A DNA stretch of 34,823 bases, taken from positions 1 to 34,823 of the forward strand of contig DYAA01000182.1 in NCBI GenBank assembly GCA_019419405.1. Direction: 5' to 3'. The translations under genes and the position numbers were made by a program. Below are positions 1 to 10,100 of this stretch, piece by piece. The stretch's first letter is position 1, and every line of letters begins with the position of its first letter. Source of the DNA: Collinsella sp. (GTDB taxonomy: Bacteria > Actinomycetota > Coriobacteriia > Coriobacteriales > Coriobacteriaceae). The notes under the pieces are model-generated. The model was given only the letters and a program-made list of their open reading frames with translations. It did not search any database and was not told where the DNA came from.

Positions 1-60
1 CTCGACGGCGCGCTGCCTAACCTCGGGCGCATGCGTGCGAGTCCTTGTTGCTTCCGACAT
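1..60 (-). CDS. IS3-type transposase OrfA, N-terminal start only (runs off left edge)
   Basis: An ATG at 58-60 on the minus strand opens a frame that stays open to the window edge. It encodes 20 residues beginning MSEATRTRTHAPEVRQ, and the PEVRQRAVE part resembles the start of the helix-turn-helix OrfA protein of IS3-family elements (usual pattern PEF/V-R-x-RAVEL). Only 20 codons are visible, so this rests on a short motif. A decayed IS3 OrfB piece lies at 29436-29621, so the family is present nearby. It could instead be another small HTH protein. The Shine-Dalgarno site is weak. Confidence 0.4.
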   Translation of the reverse strand, partial: MSEATRTRTHAPEVRQRAVE

Positions 61-430
61 GCCTGCCACTTCTTAGCCTTAACCGTTAATCTGCTTTCTT
101 ACGTGCATGTTAGATAGTAGCATTTTGCTGTTTGCGCGTAACAGTTAATTGAAAATCGCACGGCGGCATCTGGGCATTTGCCATTAATTTGCAACAGTTC
201 TTTAGGTTTTATTTACGCAGCTAGTTAGCTCGCGGCTCATTGACGGTGTTTTACCAACCAGATTGGTATCTTTTTGTTTGGCTGGTATGGTTTGTATAAT
301 TATTAACCCCTCTTCAGCCCGCACCTACATGTCAACTTTCCACTTACTTTCCAGCTTTCCACTTAACTTACCACCTAAGGTGGAAAGCTGGAAAGCTAGG
401 TGGAAAGCTGGGGCAGCAGCAGGCCAGGAG
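61..430. other. Intergenic region with promoter-like and dyad sequences, no gene seen
   Basis: No credible gene lies here. A plus-strand TATAAT (295-300) and an upstream TTGACG (240-245) look like promoter elements. Between them is a small dyad, ACCAA-N5-TTGGT (253-267), which could be an operator. No plus-strand gene follows; the next plus-strand feature is the hairpin that terminates the opposing giant gene. These elements may belong to a lost gene or a small RNA. The region is AT-richer than its neighbours. Confidence 0.4.
336..411. repeat. Cluster of GTGGAAAGCTGG repeats, direct and inverted
   Basis: The 12-mer GTGGAAAGCTGG occurs at 380-391 and 400-411. Its exact reverse complement is at 351-362, and a shorter CTTTCCAC is at 336-343. 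The 351-362 and 380-391 copies can form a 12-bp stem with a 17-nt loop. It lies just beyond the terminator of the giant surface gene. Its function is unknown. Confidence 0.7.
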
Positions 431-468
431 AACAAGAAAAGGGGCGGCAACCGGGTGGTTGCCGCCCC
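431..468 (-). terminator. Rho-independent terminator of the surface operon
   Basis: A perfect 12-bp stem (441-452 with 457-468) with a 4-nt loop is followed, on the minus strand, by a T-rich stretch (TTTTCTTGTT). It lies 9 bp past the stop codon of the giant gene. Confidence 0.9.
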
Positions 469-476
469 TCGCGTGG

Positions 477-3400
477 CTAGTTGGTTTTCGTCTCATGGCG
501 AATGCCGTCGGTGTTGATGCGCGCCAGCGTGTACGTCACGTAGTCGGAGTGCGAATAGCCATCAAGGTTGCTAACGTTAACCGGCGTGTCGTTGACACCG
601 ACGCCGGACATATGAGCCGTAAGCACCAAGCGGTAGTTGGCATAAGTTTGGTCCTTGCCCTCAACATTCGTATTCACCTTAACGCGGAAAGCATGCTTAA
701 AGGCAAGGCTGTTGCCGTCGCGCGTGGCGAACGCGCCGCCAGCCCCCTTGCTATCAGTAAATACGTAGTTCTTGCCATCGGCGCTCAAAGAGCCGTTAGC
801 CAACTTATCGCTACCGAGCACCGTAATGTAGCTTGAGATGTTGTCGACCGCATCATAACTGCCATCATCTTGGCGGCGCTTCTGCAAGCTCAGCGTGTAC
901 GTCACCGTGCTGGCATTGGAGATCATGGCCTCGGCACCCGCGAGCTTGGACAAATCATACGTTCCCACCAGAGCGATTTCGCCGTCGGCGGACTTGAGGT
1001 CATCGATGTTGATGCCCAGCTGCGACTTCTTTGAAGCCTCGAGCGCAATAGTCGAGGAGCCCACGTCCATGCGGTAGTATCCAGCTATGCCGTCGATGTA
1101 TGCCGAGTTGCTACTGGTGCTGAGCGTTTCGGCATGCGTAGAGAGGTGCGCACGGTAGTTGGGCTTTGTGTACTTATCTGTGCCGCCATTCTGCGAAGCG
1201 ATAATACCAGCCTGGCACGCAGGCTCCGTCATGGCGAGATTCGCCTCCATAGTGATGGTGAACTGGCTGTTATGGTTCTTAGCGATCTCGCGAATGCCAG
1301 AAAGATCAATTGCTCCAAAATTCGCGTCGGCCAGCGTCAATTTCATGTCCCCGCCATCCGCAGCCCATACAGCCGAAGCAGCGCAAGGATCTTCAGCGGT
1401 TGCCTCCCTCCATGTCCACTTCGTCTTGCCGTTCACGGTTGAGGCATGCGGGACGTAGTACTTGCCCCCCACTGTCACGTAGAACGAATACGTACCCTGG
1501 GTTCCAGTCGGGTAGCCATGCGCGCCCGCAGCACTGCCGTTCTTCCCGTAGTTCACGAGCGAAGAATCCAGCTGGTAGTACAGCGCGTCGGAGCTCGTGT
1601 ATTGCTGGTTCGAGTCGAACTTCACGGTGTCGCTTACCTTCATGGTAAGCGGATAGGTGACATCGTGAAGCTCCATCCGTTTGATGCCGCCCTCGTTGTT
1701 ATCGATGAGGCCGTGCGTGTAGTTGGATGTCACGCTGTAGGTCGAGGCCGTATTCTGGTGCCCATCCTCGGCAGCCTTGCCGTCGGCTGCTTTCTTGCCT
1801 CGCAGCAGGTAGTTGATGTGCTCGTTGAGGCTCGTGTCCACCGTAGTTGCGGTGTAGCCGTTGACACCCGCAGAGCCCGCCGGCGTGCGCACCGCCAAGT
1901 AGAAGTTCTCACTCTTGGGCTCTTCCTCGGCAACGGAGAGGGTGTAGAACGTGCCCGTCGTGTCGGAAGATGTACGTGCGCGGTAGTACGCACCGCCGAC
2001 CTTGGCGCCGGCCGCCTTCTCGAGCTCGACCTGGCTCTTGCCTTTGACCTCGGCATCGGTGAGCTTGACCCAGGCACCGTCCTTGTCCTCCTTGTGCGTC
2101 ACGCCCACGATTTCGCTCAGCCACGGCTCGACGTAGGCATTGTTGTCGGCATCCACAAAGTCGGTGAGCTTGACCGACGCCGCTCCTCCCGCGCCCACCG
2201 TGCAGTGATATTCACGGTTGTTATGAGCAGTGTCCACGAGCGTGAGCTGCGTGCCCTTGGGCAGCGTGGCGCCGAAGGTGATGCTCTTGTTGAGCGGGCC
2301 CATGGAGCCACCGGCTTCGAGCAGCGTGTTCCAGCCGTAAGCGACTGCCTCGCCCCGGGCGCTACCATAGGTCCAGGTAAGGTAGCCGGTCATGGTATCG
2401 CCGCTGCTCACAAGCACGTGATTGTCGTATTGAGTCGCAAAGTCGGCAGCCTTGAAGTTCGCGCCCTCGGAGTAGGTGGCGGTGAAGTCGATCTCGAGCA
2501 TGCGCTTAACGATGATGGGCACCTGCACGCGGTAGCTCTGGCCGGCCTCGCTAAAAGTGACCGTGAGCAGCGTGAAGCGGCCCCGCTCGTTGTCCCAGTC
2601 GGTACTCGCGCGGAAAACCATGGAGCTCGTGCCGTTGTTGAGTACCTTGAGCGTGGGCGTTTGCGAGGCGGTTGCGTCCTTGACGAAGGCGCCGTTATCG
2701 GCAAGCGAGAAGACCTCAGCGGTGGCGGTCACGTGCTTGGCGCTGCCGTTGAGGCGGCGGGCATCGGAAAAGCCGCCGTTAGTCACGATGTTCAGATACT
2801 TCTCGACCGTCGTCGTGTCGTTGCCGGGAATCATGAGTACAGGGAAGTCGGTTGCAACCTTCTTGCCCGAAGTAACGTTGTTGGCGTTGAAAGTGCTCTT
2901 TGAGCTGTCCGCACTGTAGGTTTTCTTGTTTTGGTACGTGCCGTCATCATTGATGCCGCTGATGTTGGTGTAGGTGTAGCGGCCGGGAACGCGGGCACCC
3001 GCCTGGCTTTGGATGGTCACCGCGGTGTCAATGGCGGCACCGTCGCCAAACAGATAGCGATCAGTGGTGTCGCCGTTGGAGGCACGCACCGCCAGCGTGC
3101 TCACGGGGCTCGTGATCACGTACGGGCTTGCCGCCGTGGTAGCGGTATCGTCCGCACCGTAGAGCGTGATGCCCTTGCCGGGTACGGCGAGCTTGTCGTT
3201 GTAGTCTCCGAACGCGATGTAGGTTTTCTTGTTAACCGCAGCCGCATTGGTCGTGTAAACCATCGGCGGCAGGTCGCTCGTGGTCTTGCCGTCGCCAGGC
3301 TTTACGTCCACACCTGCTGCGGAGAGGCTGTACCGATTATCCCCTGTGTCAACCTCGCCCAAGAGCACGCCCTGCTTAGCGTCCTTTTTGTAGGTGTTGC

Positions 3401-4100
3401 CATCCATAAGCACGTTTACCAGATGGAACTGGCCACGTCCGTCGCCCGCAATGCCGCCGTTGGAGGTTCCGCTAAACGTGGTGTTGGATACCCTTGTGTT
3501 GGTGACGTTGATGACGTCGGAACCGTTGTGAATCGCACCGAGCAGACCACCGCTCCAGCTGCCCTTGATCGTAGCACCCTCAATCGCGATATTGTTGCAA
3601 GTTATACCATCGTTGCTGTAGAAGTAGCCAATCAGCCCACCTGAGCATTGGTTAGTGCCGGCAACGTCGATGTTCTCGACGCTGCAGCCCTCGAACCAGT
3701 ACACGTTGGATCTATAGATGCTGGTCGTAACCTCGCCAATCAAGCCGCCCGCATTGCGGATGGTCGTGTTCTTTCCGGTCTCATCGCCGATGAGGGCATT
3801 CTTGCTGCCGTCTCCGCCATCAATGCGCACGTTGCTCATAGAAATAACTCCGCTATAGGCGCTTCCGAGCACACCGCCGGCGCCCATGCACGTATCGGTG
3901 TTCTCCCCGGTAGCAAGCACATTTACCCCAGAGATAACTGCCGTGCTGCTCGACGAGACCGCTACGGTGGTGCCGACGTTAGTGTTGACCGAGATATCGC
4001 TTGATTTGGCATAGCCGAGCACACCGCCCACGTAGGGCGTTGTCCCCGTGGCGGTTATGGTCGAGTTCGCGGCAACAGTCTTCTCGCTTACCCCTTTGGG
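477..4100 (-). CDS. Giant secreted repeat protein, C-terminal part (after frameshift)
   Basis: This is the downstream part of the giant surface gene, about 1,207 codons, in the +1 frame relative to the upstream part. It has no start codon or ribosome site of its own. The frame opens upstream to 4232, but residues before about 4100 look like out-of-frame noise. After the shift the glycine repeats continue at once (YVGGVLGYA, GAGGVLGSA, NAGGLIGEV, CSGGLIGYF, WSGGLLGAI, SNGGIAGD). A long region without these motifs follows, rich in Thr, Ser, Asn and Gly and probably made of beta-sandwich modules. The C-terminus ends HETKTN with no LPXTG motif, hydrophobic anchor or basic tail, so anchoring must be non-covalent or the protein is released. 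Its terminator is at 431-468. Confidence 0.8.
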   Translation of the reverse strand, partial: PKGVSEKTVAANSTITATGTTPYVGGVLGYAKSSDISVNTNVGTTVAVSSSSTAVISGVNVLATGENTDTCMGAGGVLGSAYSGVISMSNVRIDGGDGSKNALIGDETGKNTTIRNAGGLIGEVTTSIYRSNVYWFEGCSVENIDVAGTNQCSGGLIGYFYSNDGITCNNIAIEGATIKGSWSGGLLGAIHNGSDVINVTNTRVSNTTFSGTSNGGIAGDGRGQFHLVNVLMDGNTYKKDAKQGVLLGEVDTGDNRYSLSAAGVDVKPGDGKTTSDLPPMVYTTNAAAVNKKTYIAFGDYNDKLAVPGKGITLYGADDTATTAASPYVITSPVSTLAVRASNGDTTDRYLFGDGAAIDTAVTIQSQAGARVPGRYTYTNISGINDDGTYQNKKTYSADSSKSTFNANNVTSGKKVATDFPVLMIPGNDTTTVEKYLNIVTNGGFSDARRLNGSAKHVTATAEVFSLADNGAFVKDATASQTPTLKVLNNGTSSMVFRASTDWDNERGRFTLLTVTFSEAGQSYRVQVPIIVKRMLEIDFTATYSEGANFKAADFATQYDNHVLVSSGDTMTGYLTWTYGSARGEAVAYGWNTLLEAGGSMGPLNKSITFGATLPKGTQLTLVDTAHNNREYHCTVGAGGAASVKLTDFVDADNNAYVEPWLSEIVGVTHKEDKDGAWVKLTDAEVKGKSQVELEKAAGAKVGGAYYRARTSSDTTGTFYTLSVAEEEPKSENFYLAVRTPAGSAGVNGYTATTVDTSLNEHINYLLRGKKAADGKAAEDGHQNTASTYSVTSNYTHGLIDNNEGGIKRMELHDVTYPLTMKVSDTVKFDSNQQYTSSDALYYQLDSSLVNYGKNGSAAGAHGYPTGTQGTYSFYVTVGGKYYVPHASTVNGKTKWTWREATAEDPCAASAVWAADGGDMKLTLADANFGAIDLSGIREIAKNHNSQFTITMEANLAMTEPACQAGIIASQNGGTDKYTKPNYRAHLSTHAETLSTSSNSAYIDGIAGYYRMDVGSSTIALEASKKSQLGINIDDLKSADGEIALVGTYDLSKLAGAEAMISNASTVTYTLSLQKRRQDDGSYDAVDNISSYITVLGSDKLANGSLSADGKNYVFTDSKGAGGAFATRDGNSLAFKHAFRVKVNTNVEGKDQTYANYRLVLTAHMSGVGVNDTPVNVSNLDGYSHSDYVTYTLARINTDGIRHETKTN

Positions 4101-7100
4101 TTGCGGTTGTCCACACGCCACACGCCGAGGCGACCGTACCCACGTAGCCGCCGACATACTTCTCACCCGTGACGTTGAGGCCAGTGTATGAGCAGTCATA
4201 GAGATACGCGGGGGCCTGCATGCCGGAGCCAAAATTGACCATATAGGTCATGTCGTTATCCGTCCTTCGGCTGGCGCAGCCCGAGCTACCAAGAAGCCCG
4301 CCCACGCTCTTGGCGCCCGACACGGTGCAGTTCTTCATCCGCACGTTGCGGTAGACACCGCACGTTCCGCCATCGTAGTTGGCCGTTGCGCCCGCCAAAA
4401 GGCCGGTGCCGATAAGGTCATTCGATGCCTGTCCCGGTTTGGCTTCGCCGTTGGTGTCGATATAGGTGAGCGATACGTTGCAGTTACTAAAGGTGAGGTC
4501 TTTGACTTGTGCGTCGCCGTTCGCGGTGACGCTGGGGGCGACATAGCTTGAGGTGAACATCACAGTACTGAACAGGCCGCCCACGCCCGAGACCTTATAG
4601 TCGTCATCGGCATATTCGACGACGCCGTAGGCGGTGTCTTCGGTACCCACCGTGATGGTGGCGCCGTTGCCGTCGATCGTGGCCACGTGCGGCGTGATGC
4701 GGTCGCGGTCGGTGGGCGCATCGTTCGAGTTGCAAGCATTGGAATAGTAACGACCACTGAGGCCCACGTATCCCGTGCCGTAGCCGGTCATATCGTAGGT
4801 GGCATTTTCCTTGAACTCCAGGCTCATGCCGATCGATCTCGACGCGCACACGTAGCCCGTTTGGTAGTTGGCAGCGTAGGACGCCACCAGGTAGGGCGAA
4901 TTTACATCGTCATCATGGTCGAGCGGGCCGTGCCACCCCTGCTTGCCGGGGGCCTTCTGATCGTCGTTTTTGGCGATTTCGAAATCGCTGGCAGCACTCG
5001 CAGGCTTGCCCACGTTTGCGTAGTCAGCATTCCGCACCTTGCCATATTCCTTGTTGCCAAACAGGTAGCCGCATATCGCCGGGTCTTGCGAATCGCTGCC
5101 CCAGTAAGCCTTGGAACCGCGGAACACGCCATTATTGGAGTAGTTGGTATGTGCCGCGCCAGCACCCGCACCCGAGCTGATGATGGCCGAGAGCACCAAA
5201 AGGCCCTGGGCGTTTTCGACCGTGGTCACGGGCGCCTCGGCGTTAGTGCCGAGGTATTTCAAGTCGGTGCCCGTAGTGGTGACGCAGGGCGTCCCCTTAT
5301 CTGTGAGTTCGTTGATCTTGTAGTTAGCGTCACCGTTGTCGACATTGCAGCCCTCTCTAAAGGCATAGCCATCGATCACACGACCAACGTAGGGGTTGTC
5401 GTACTGGTCATACTTTGCGGCATCTTCCTTAGAGGACTTGTACTTTTTGTTCTTTGTGCCGCCGCGCCACGATTCGCCCGTTTTGCGGAAAATCACGCCA
5501 CCGCCCGCAATGGCACCGACGTAACCGCCGATAGGGACAAGATGACGCTTATCCCCGTCACCAGCAACCGTAAAGCCGTACGTCGACGAGCCGTTATTTG
5601 GGTTGTTTACGACCACGCCATCGATAATGTTATCGCCACCAAGGATGCAGCCGATAACGCCGCCGAAAAACGCCGTCGGGACGCCGTCCGCATCCTTCTC
5701 AGAATAAGTAATAGTCGCCTGCGCATTCACATAGTTGATGTTGAGATTGCGCACCACGCTGCCATAGCTATAGGGAATGAGACCGCGAAGCTCGCCCTTG
5801 TTATTTTCAATCTCAATTGACGCAGTTGACTTGCCTAGGTCGCCAACAATTACGCCACGGAACGGATTGGCCTTGTTGCCAAATCCGCCAAACGAGGCCG
5901 CATCGACGGTAATCTTATTGCCCTCAGGAGGCTCAATGCTGTAATACGCACTCTGCACATAGCGGTGCATGGTTTCGTCGCTCAACGTCTGCGAGGGATC
6001 GGTCGTTGCATCGCCGTTCTTCTTCTCCCATTTGTTATCAGCACCGTTCGCCTGCTTATAGACGTACACGACCTCGTTGTCGGTCCTCGCGCTGTCGATC
6101 TTCGTTTTGTTACGCCGCTCGCACAGTCTGGACTGATCGGCGGCAATAGTGACTTCCCAGCCATCCAACGCCACGCTGTTGTTGATGTAGTTAGCGATGG
6201 CGTTCATTTCCGTCGCGTCCGTAACGGCGTACGGATCGCTATACGTACCGCATCCCGTCATCAGGTTAGGGATGCGCTGGTTAACCTTGATTTCGTGATA
6301 CTGGACGCCATCCTCGGTGGCTTTTCCCTTGTAAACATAAGGAAGATAGTCACCAAACCGAGGATTCTTGGCATCTGCCGGCTTTTTATCAACCGTCACC
6401 AAGCCATTAGGGGTGGCATAGGTTTCTTTATCGTAATACCAAAGCTGCTTGCCAGAGTATTCCTTGTCCTTGGCATCGATTTCGCTTCCATATGTCACCT
6501 TGCCCGCATCGGCATCGTCCTTAGTAAAGGTATAGTCCGCAGAGCCCGTGCTCGTGCTTCCGTAGCCAAAACTCTCCAGCAGGCTCGCATGGGTGAAGAT
6601 CGTTTTGTTCCTTTGGCTGGGCAAGCTGATTTGCTCAAACTTCGCCGTCACCTGATCGGAATTTTTTCCCACGCCGAGTCTGCCGAAGAGCGAGGTTGCC
6701 GCCGTGGCCCCATTCGCGTAGTTACGGGTTGAAATATTCTTAGCGCTCAGGCTCACGCATGTCTGCATCTCGCTGATAAGCAGAGGAGCGTAACTGGTAT
6801 TGTCATTCACACCGTCGACCGTCAAGCCGTCGAGTGTCAGCCCATCTATCTCGAGCTGCGCCACATTAGTCTCATTGATGGGCCCATAAATACAGCGGCA
6901 CACAAGTGCACCGGACGAACTTCCCGCATCGTTCACAACAGAGCCCACGGTGCCTGCAAGCGTGACATTTTTAACCTTGAGGCTGCCCGTATGGGTTCCG
7001 ATGAGAGCGCAGTGCATATTTTCGTGCTGCGTGGCTTCGCTATTCTTTTTGTTACCTTCTTGCTCAGCTTTAATGTCGGAATAATGGAACGTAATCGTTG

Positions 7101-10100
7101 CATTATTCACAGTAACCGTTGAGCCCTTCGCGGGGTCAGTAGGATAGAAACTGTATCCATCTAAATTGATTTCCACACCCGCGCTGTCGCTCGTGCCAAT
7201 ATTGTTTCCTTGGAAAATAGCCTGATTTCCCGGAATGATATAGTCCTGAATCGCGCTAGGAGCATACAGGTACGCGCACCAAAGCAGTAGGTACTCTGCG
7301 GAATCCATCCAACTGCTTGCGCTGCTATTTTTTTCGTTGTTGCCCACCTCCGCATATGCTTTGTCAAGATTGTAGTAATACCTCGTCCAGGCATTCGTTT
7401 TGTGGTTATTGCCGAAAGCCGACCGATTGTGATAGCTGTTGTCACTTCCCGGCTCTCCACTCATGTTGAGCTTGCCGCCATTGGCACCGTCATTGGTATG
7501 CAGCGAAACGACAGCGTTCCATTCGCCATCAATAAGCTTGCTGCCGGCTTCGTTGCCATAGGCAGGCTTAGTGCCATTGCCAACCCATTCATCAAACGAA
7601 GTATCACTGTCGTCGCTTTTGATTGCCGTGTTGTTGATTTTCACGCCATTGCCTGCAGCAGCATTGACCTTATATGCAGTATCCCAACTTGCCCTGTTCT
7701 CCAAGTACAAGCCGCTATAAGTTTCTACTCCATATGTTGAAGAATTCTCCGTCCTGCCACCTCGGCCGATGAGCAGGCCAAGCACCGCTGCCTTATCGGC
7801 ATTAATGGTTGCGTTCGAAAGATCGATGGCGTAGTCGTTGACGATCCAGTGTCCACTAGCGGCGTATACGAGGCCGCCGACCTCGGTAGAGCTATTTGCG
7901 GTCACGGTCGTGTTGTTGGTAGTTTTGAGGGCGTAGGTGCTGTCGCTGGTATTCGCAGCATCGCCAATGGTGACGATGGCATTGCCCCAGCTGTAGCCCA
8001 GAAGACCACCGGCGCCGTTGAGCTTATCGCCGTTCTTGCCCACGGTCATAGCGAATTCACTAAAGCTAAGACCGGTAATGGTAACGTTCTTCTCGTTCGA
8101 TCCCTGCACAATGCAGCCGATAAAGCCACCGACTTGGGCAATCTTGCCGCCGGCGCAATCGCCGGTTTTGATTTTGCCGCCGACTTCGAGGCGCGTAACA
8201 TTGAATTTCGAGGTATAGTCGCCCACATAGCCGATGGCGCCGCCAATGCGCATATTGCCGTTAAGCGTTTGAGCTTTAGTGATGGTCGCCTGGGCCTTGC
8301 TGTTGCCCTCAAACGCAACCGTAGAAGCCGCCGACACGCTGCCCGCAATACCACCAATGTTCACTTCGTTGCTGAACGTATCATCACACGCGATATTCGT
8401 TTTGCACGTTACGCCAGACAATGACAGGTTGCCGACGATGGTACCTGCAAGCGACCCGGCATCGATAGCCGAACCGTTATCGAACTTCATGGAGCCAGCG
8501 ATTGTGACGTTGGAGATGGTTGCGCCGTTGACGGCCGCGAACAAGCCCAAGCGACCGTGGCGGTAGATTTTGCCGTTGCCGTCGCTCGTGTCATTGCCGT
8601 CGAGCACAGCTTCACCACGCTTGCCGTACGGCTCGTCGACGGCAAGGTTAATTGTGCCGCCACCGTTCAACGTTCCCGAGAAAACTTGCGAGCCGTCTGC
8701 ACGATCCTGCGTGAAACCCGTTAGGCCCGTGCCCTTGAGATCAATAGTGCCGTTCACCGTAATGGTCGAGGACTGCAAGCCGTTAAGGTTGTTTTCGGTA
8801 ACGCCGTCAACCATCGAGTAGTAGCCGTTGGTTTGCCAGGTAATCGCCAGCTTTGCGAAATCGTCGATACTTGCCAGCGCAAATGCATCGCCAGTTTTTA
8901 CGAGCTTAGAGCTAAAGTTCCACCGGTGCGCTTCGTTGATGGAGATGAGGTCCTCGCTCAACGGGTTGCCCAAGCGAATGACCTGGCCGTAGCTGTACAC
9001 GTCATCGATCTTGACGGGCGTAGAGGGGCGCTTATATTGCCATTTCGTGATATCGCCTGCGGCGGCGCCACTATCGCTTCCGCTACCGGCGGCAAAAATC
9101 AGCGAGTTGAAGTTCTCATAAATCAGCTGCGCAGTGTGATCATTTTCTACGAAGGTGGCATCCGACAGGTCGGTGATACCGCTGAACTTGACGATGCCGA
9201 GCCACGACGACCCAACGACTCCGGCAAAGCCGCCGTTTGTGCCGCCGATGGTAGCGCCGCTGGCGGTTTTGACTTTCAGGCCGCGCACTTCTAGAACGTT
9301 GTTTGTGTCCACGACGCCCACGGCGCCGCCGTATTTGCCATTTGTACTGGCGTAGCCCGAGGTTGAGCATGTCACTGTTGCATCACTGATGACCACGGCG
9401 GACACGTTGGCACTCCCGCCGCCTTCGCCAAGGTAGCCTACTAGGCCGCCCGCGTAGGTGAGTTTGCCGTTGGAGCCCACGCCGAACGACACCGCAGTAT
9501 CATCCTGCACCGTAAAGGCATGCAGCGCGTCGCCGTTCTTCTTCCCCCACAGCTTGCCCACCAAGCCGCCGTAGTTGCCGTGCTTGTTGTCGTCCTTGCC
9601 ATTTTGCAGCGTGCTTGTATACGAACCGCCGTTGACGGCCACATCGCCGTTCGATATGTCGAGTACGCCGAACAGTCCGCCGGCGGAAGGGGCAGCGCTC
9701 GTGTTGGACACACTGAGCGCCACCCCCTTGCCAAAGTCGAAGATGCCGCTGTTGATGGTGAATGCGTCGGCAAACGAGGCGTCGCCGATAAGGCCACCTG
9801 CATACGTCCCGGCAGATGACGATCCAACCGCATACGCGGGCTTGATGGCAATGGCCTTGCCCGAGGCGTCTTTTCCGCTGTTATCCTTGCCCACGGTGAG
9901 CGTGAGCTTAGTCGCCTTACCGATAAGACCGCCCGCCGCGTTTTTACCTGCGGCGCTCAGCGCCGAGACATCGATGCCAGTTGGTAGGGCGACGGTGACA
10001 CCCTCCTGCGCCTCGCCGATAAGGCCTCCTGCGTTGGCGCCATCGGCTGTCGCGTTGATGGTGGGCGTACCGTCGAGGTTGTCCGGCAGGGCGAGGCCCG

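Noticed and set aside
263..517. Small plus-strand frame of 84 codons
   Set aside because: It reads through the repeat cluster and the terminator of the opposing gene and has no ribosome site.
477..600. Sortase anchor at the end of the giant protein
   Set aside because: The C-terminus lacks LPXTG-like sequence, a hydrophobic segment and a basic tail.
4085..4110. Programmed -1 ribosomal frameshift in the giant gene
   Set aside because: The change needed is +1 (or -2), and there is no X-XXY-YYZ heptamer in the right frame and no clear stimulatory stem, so a mutation or sequence error is more likely.
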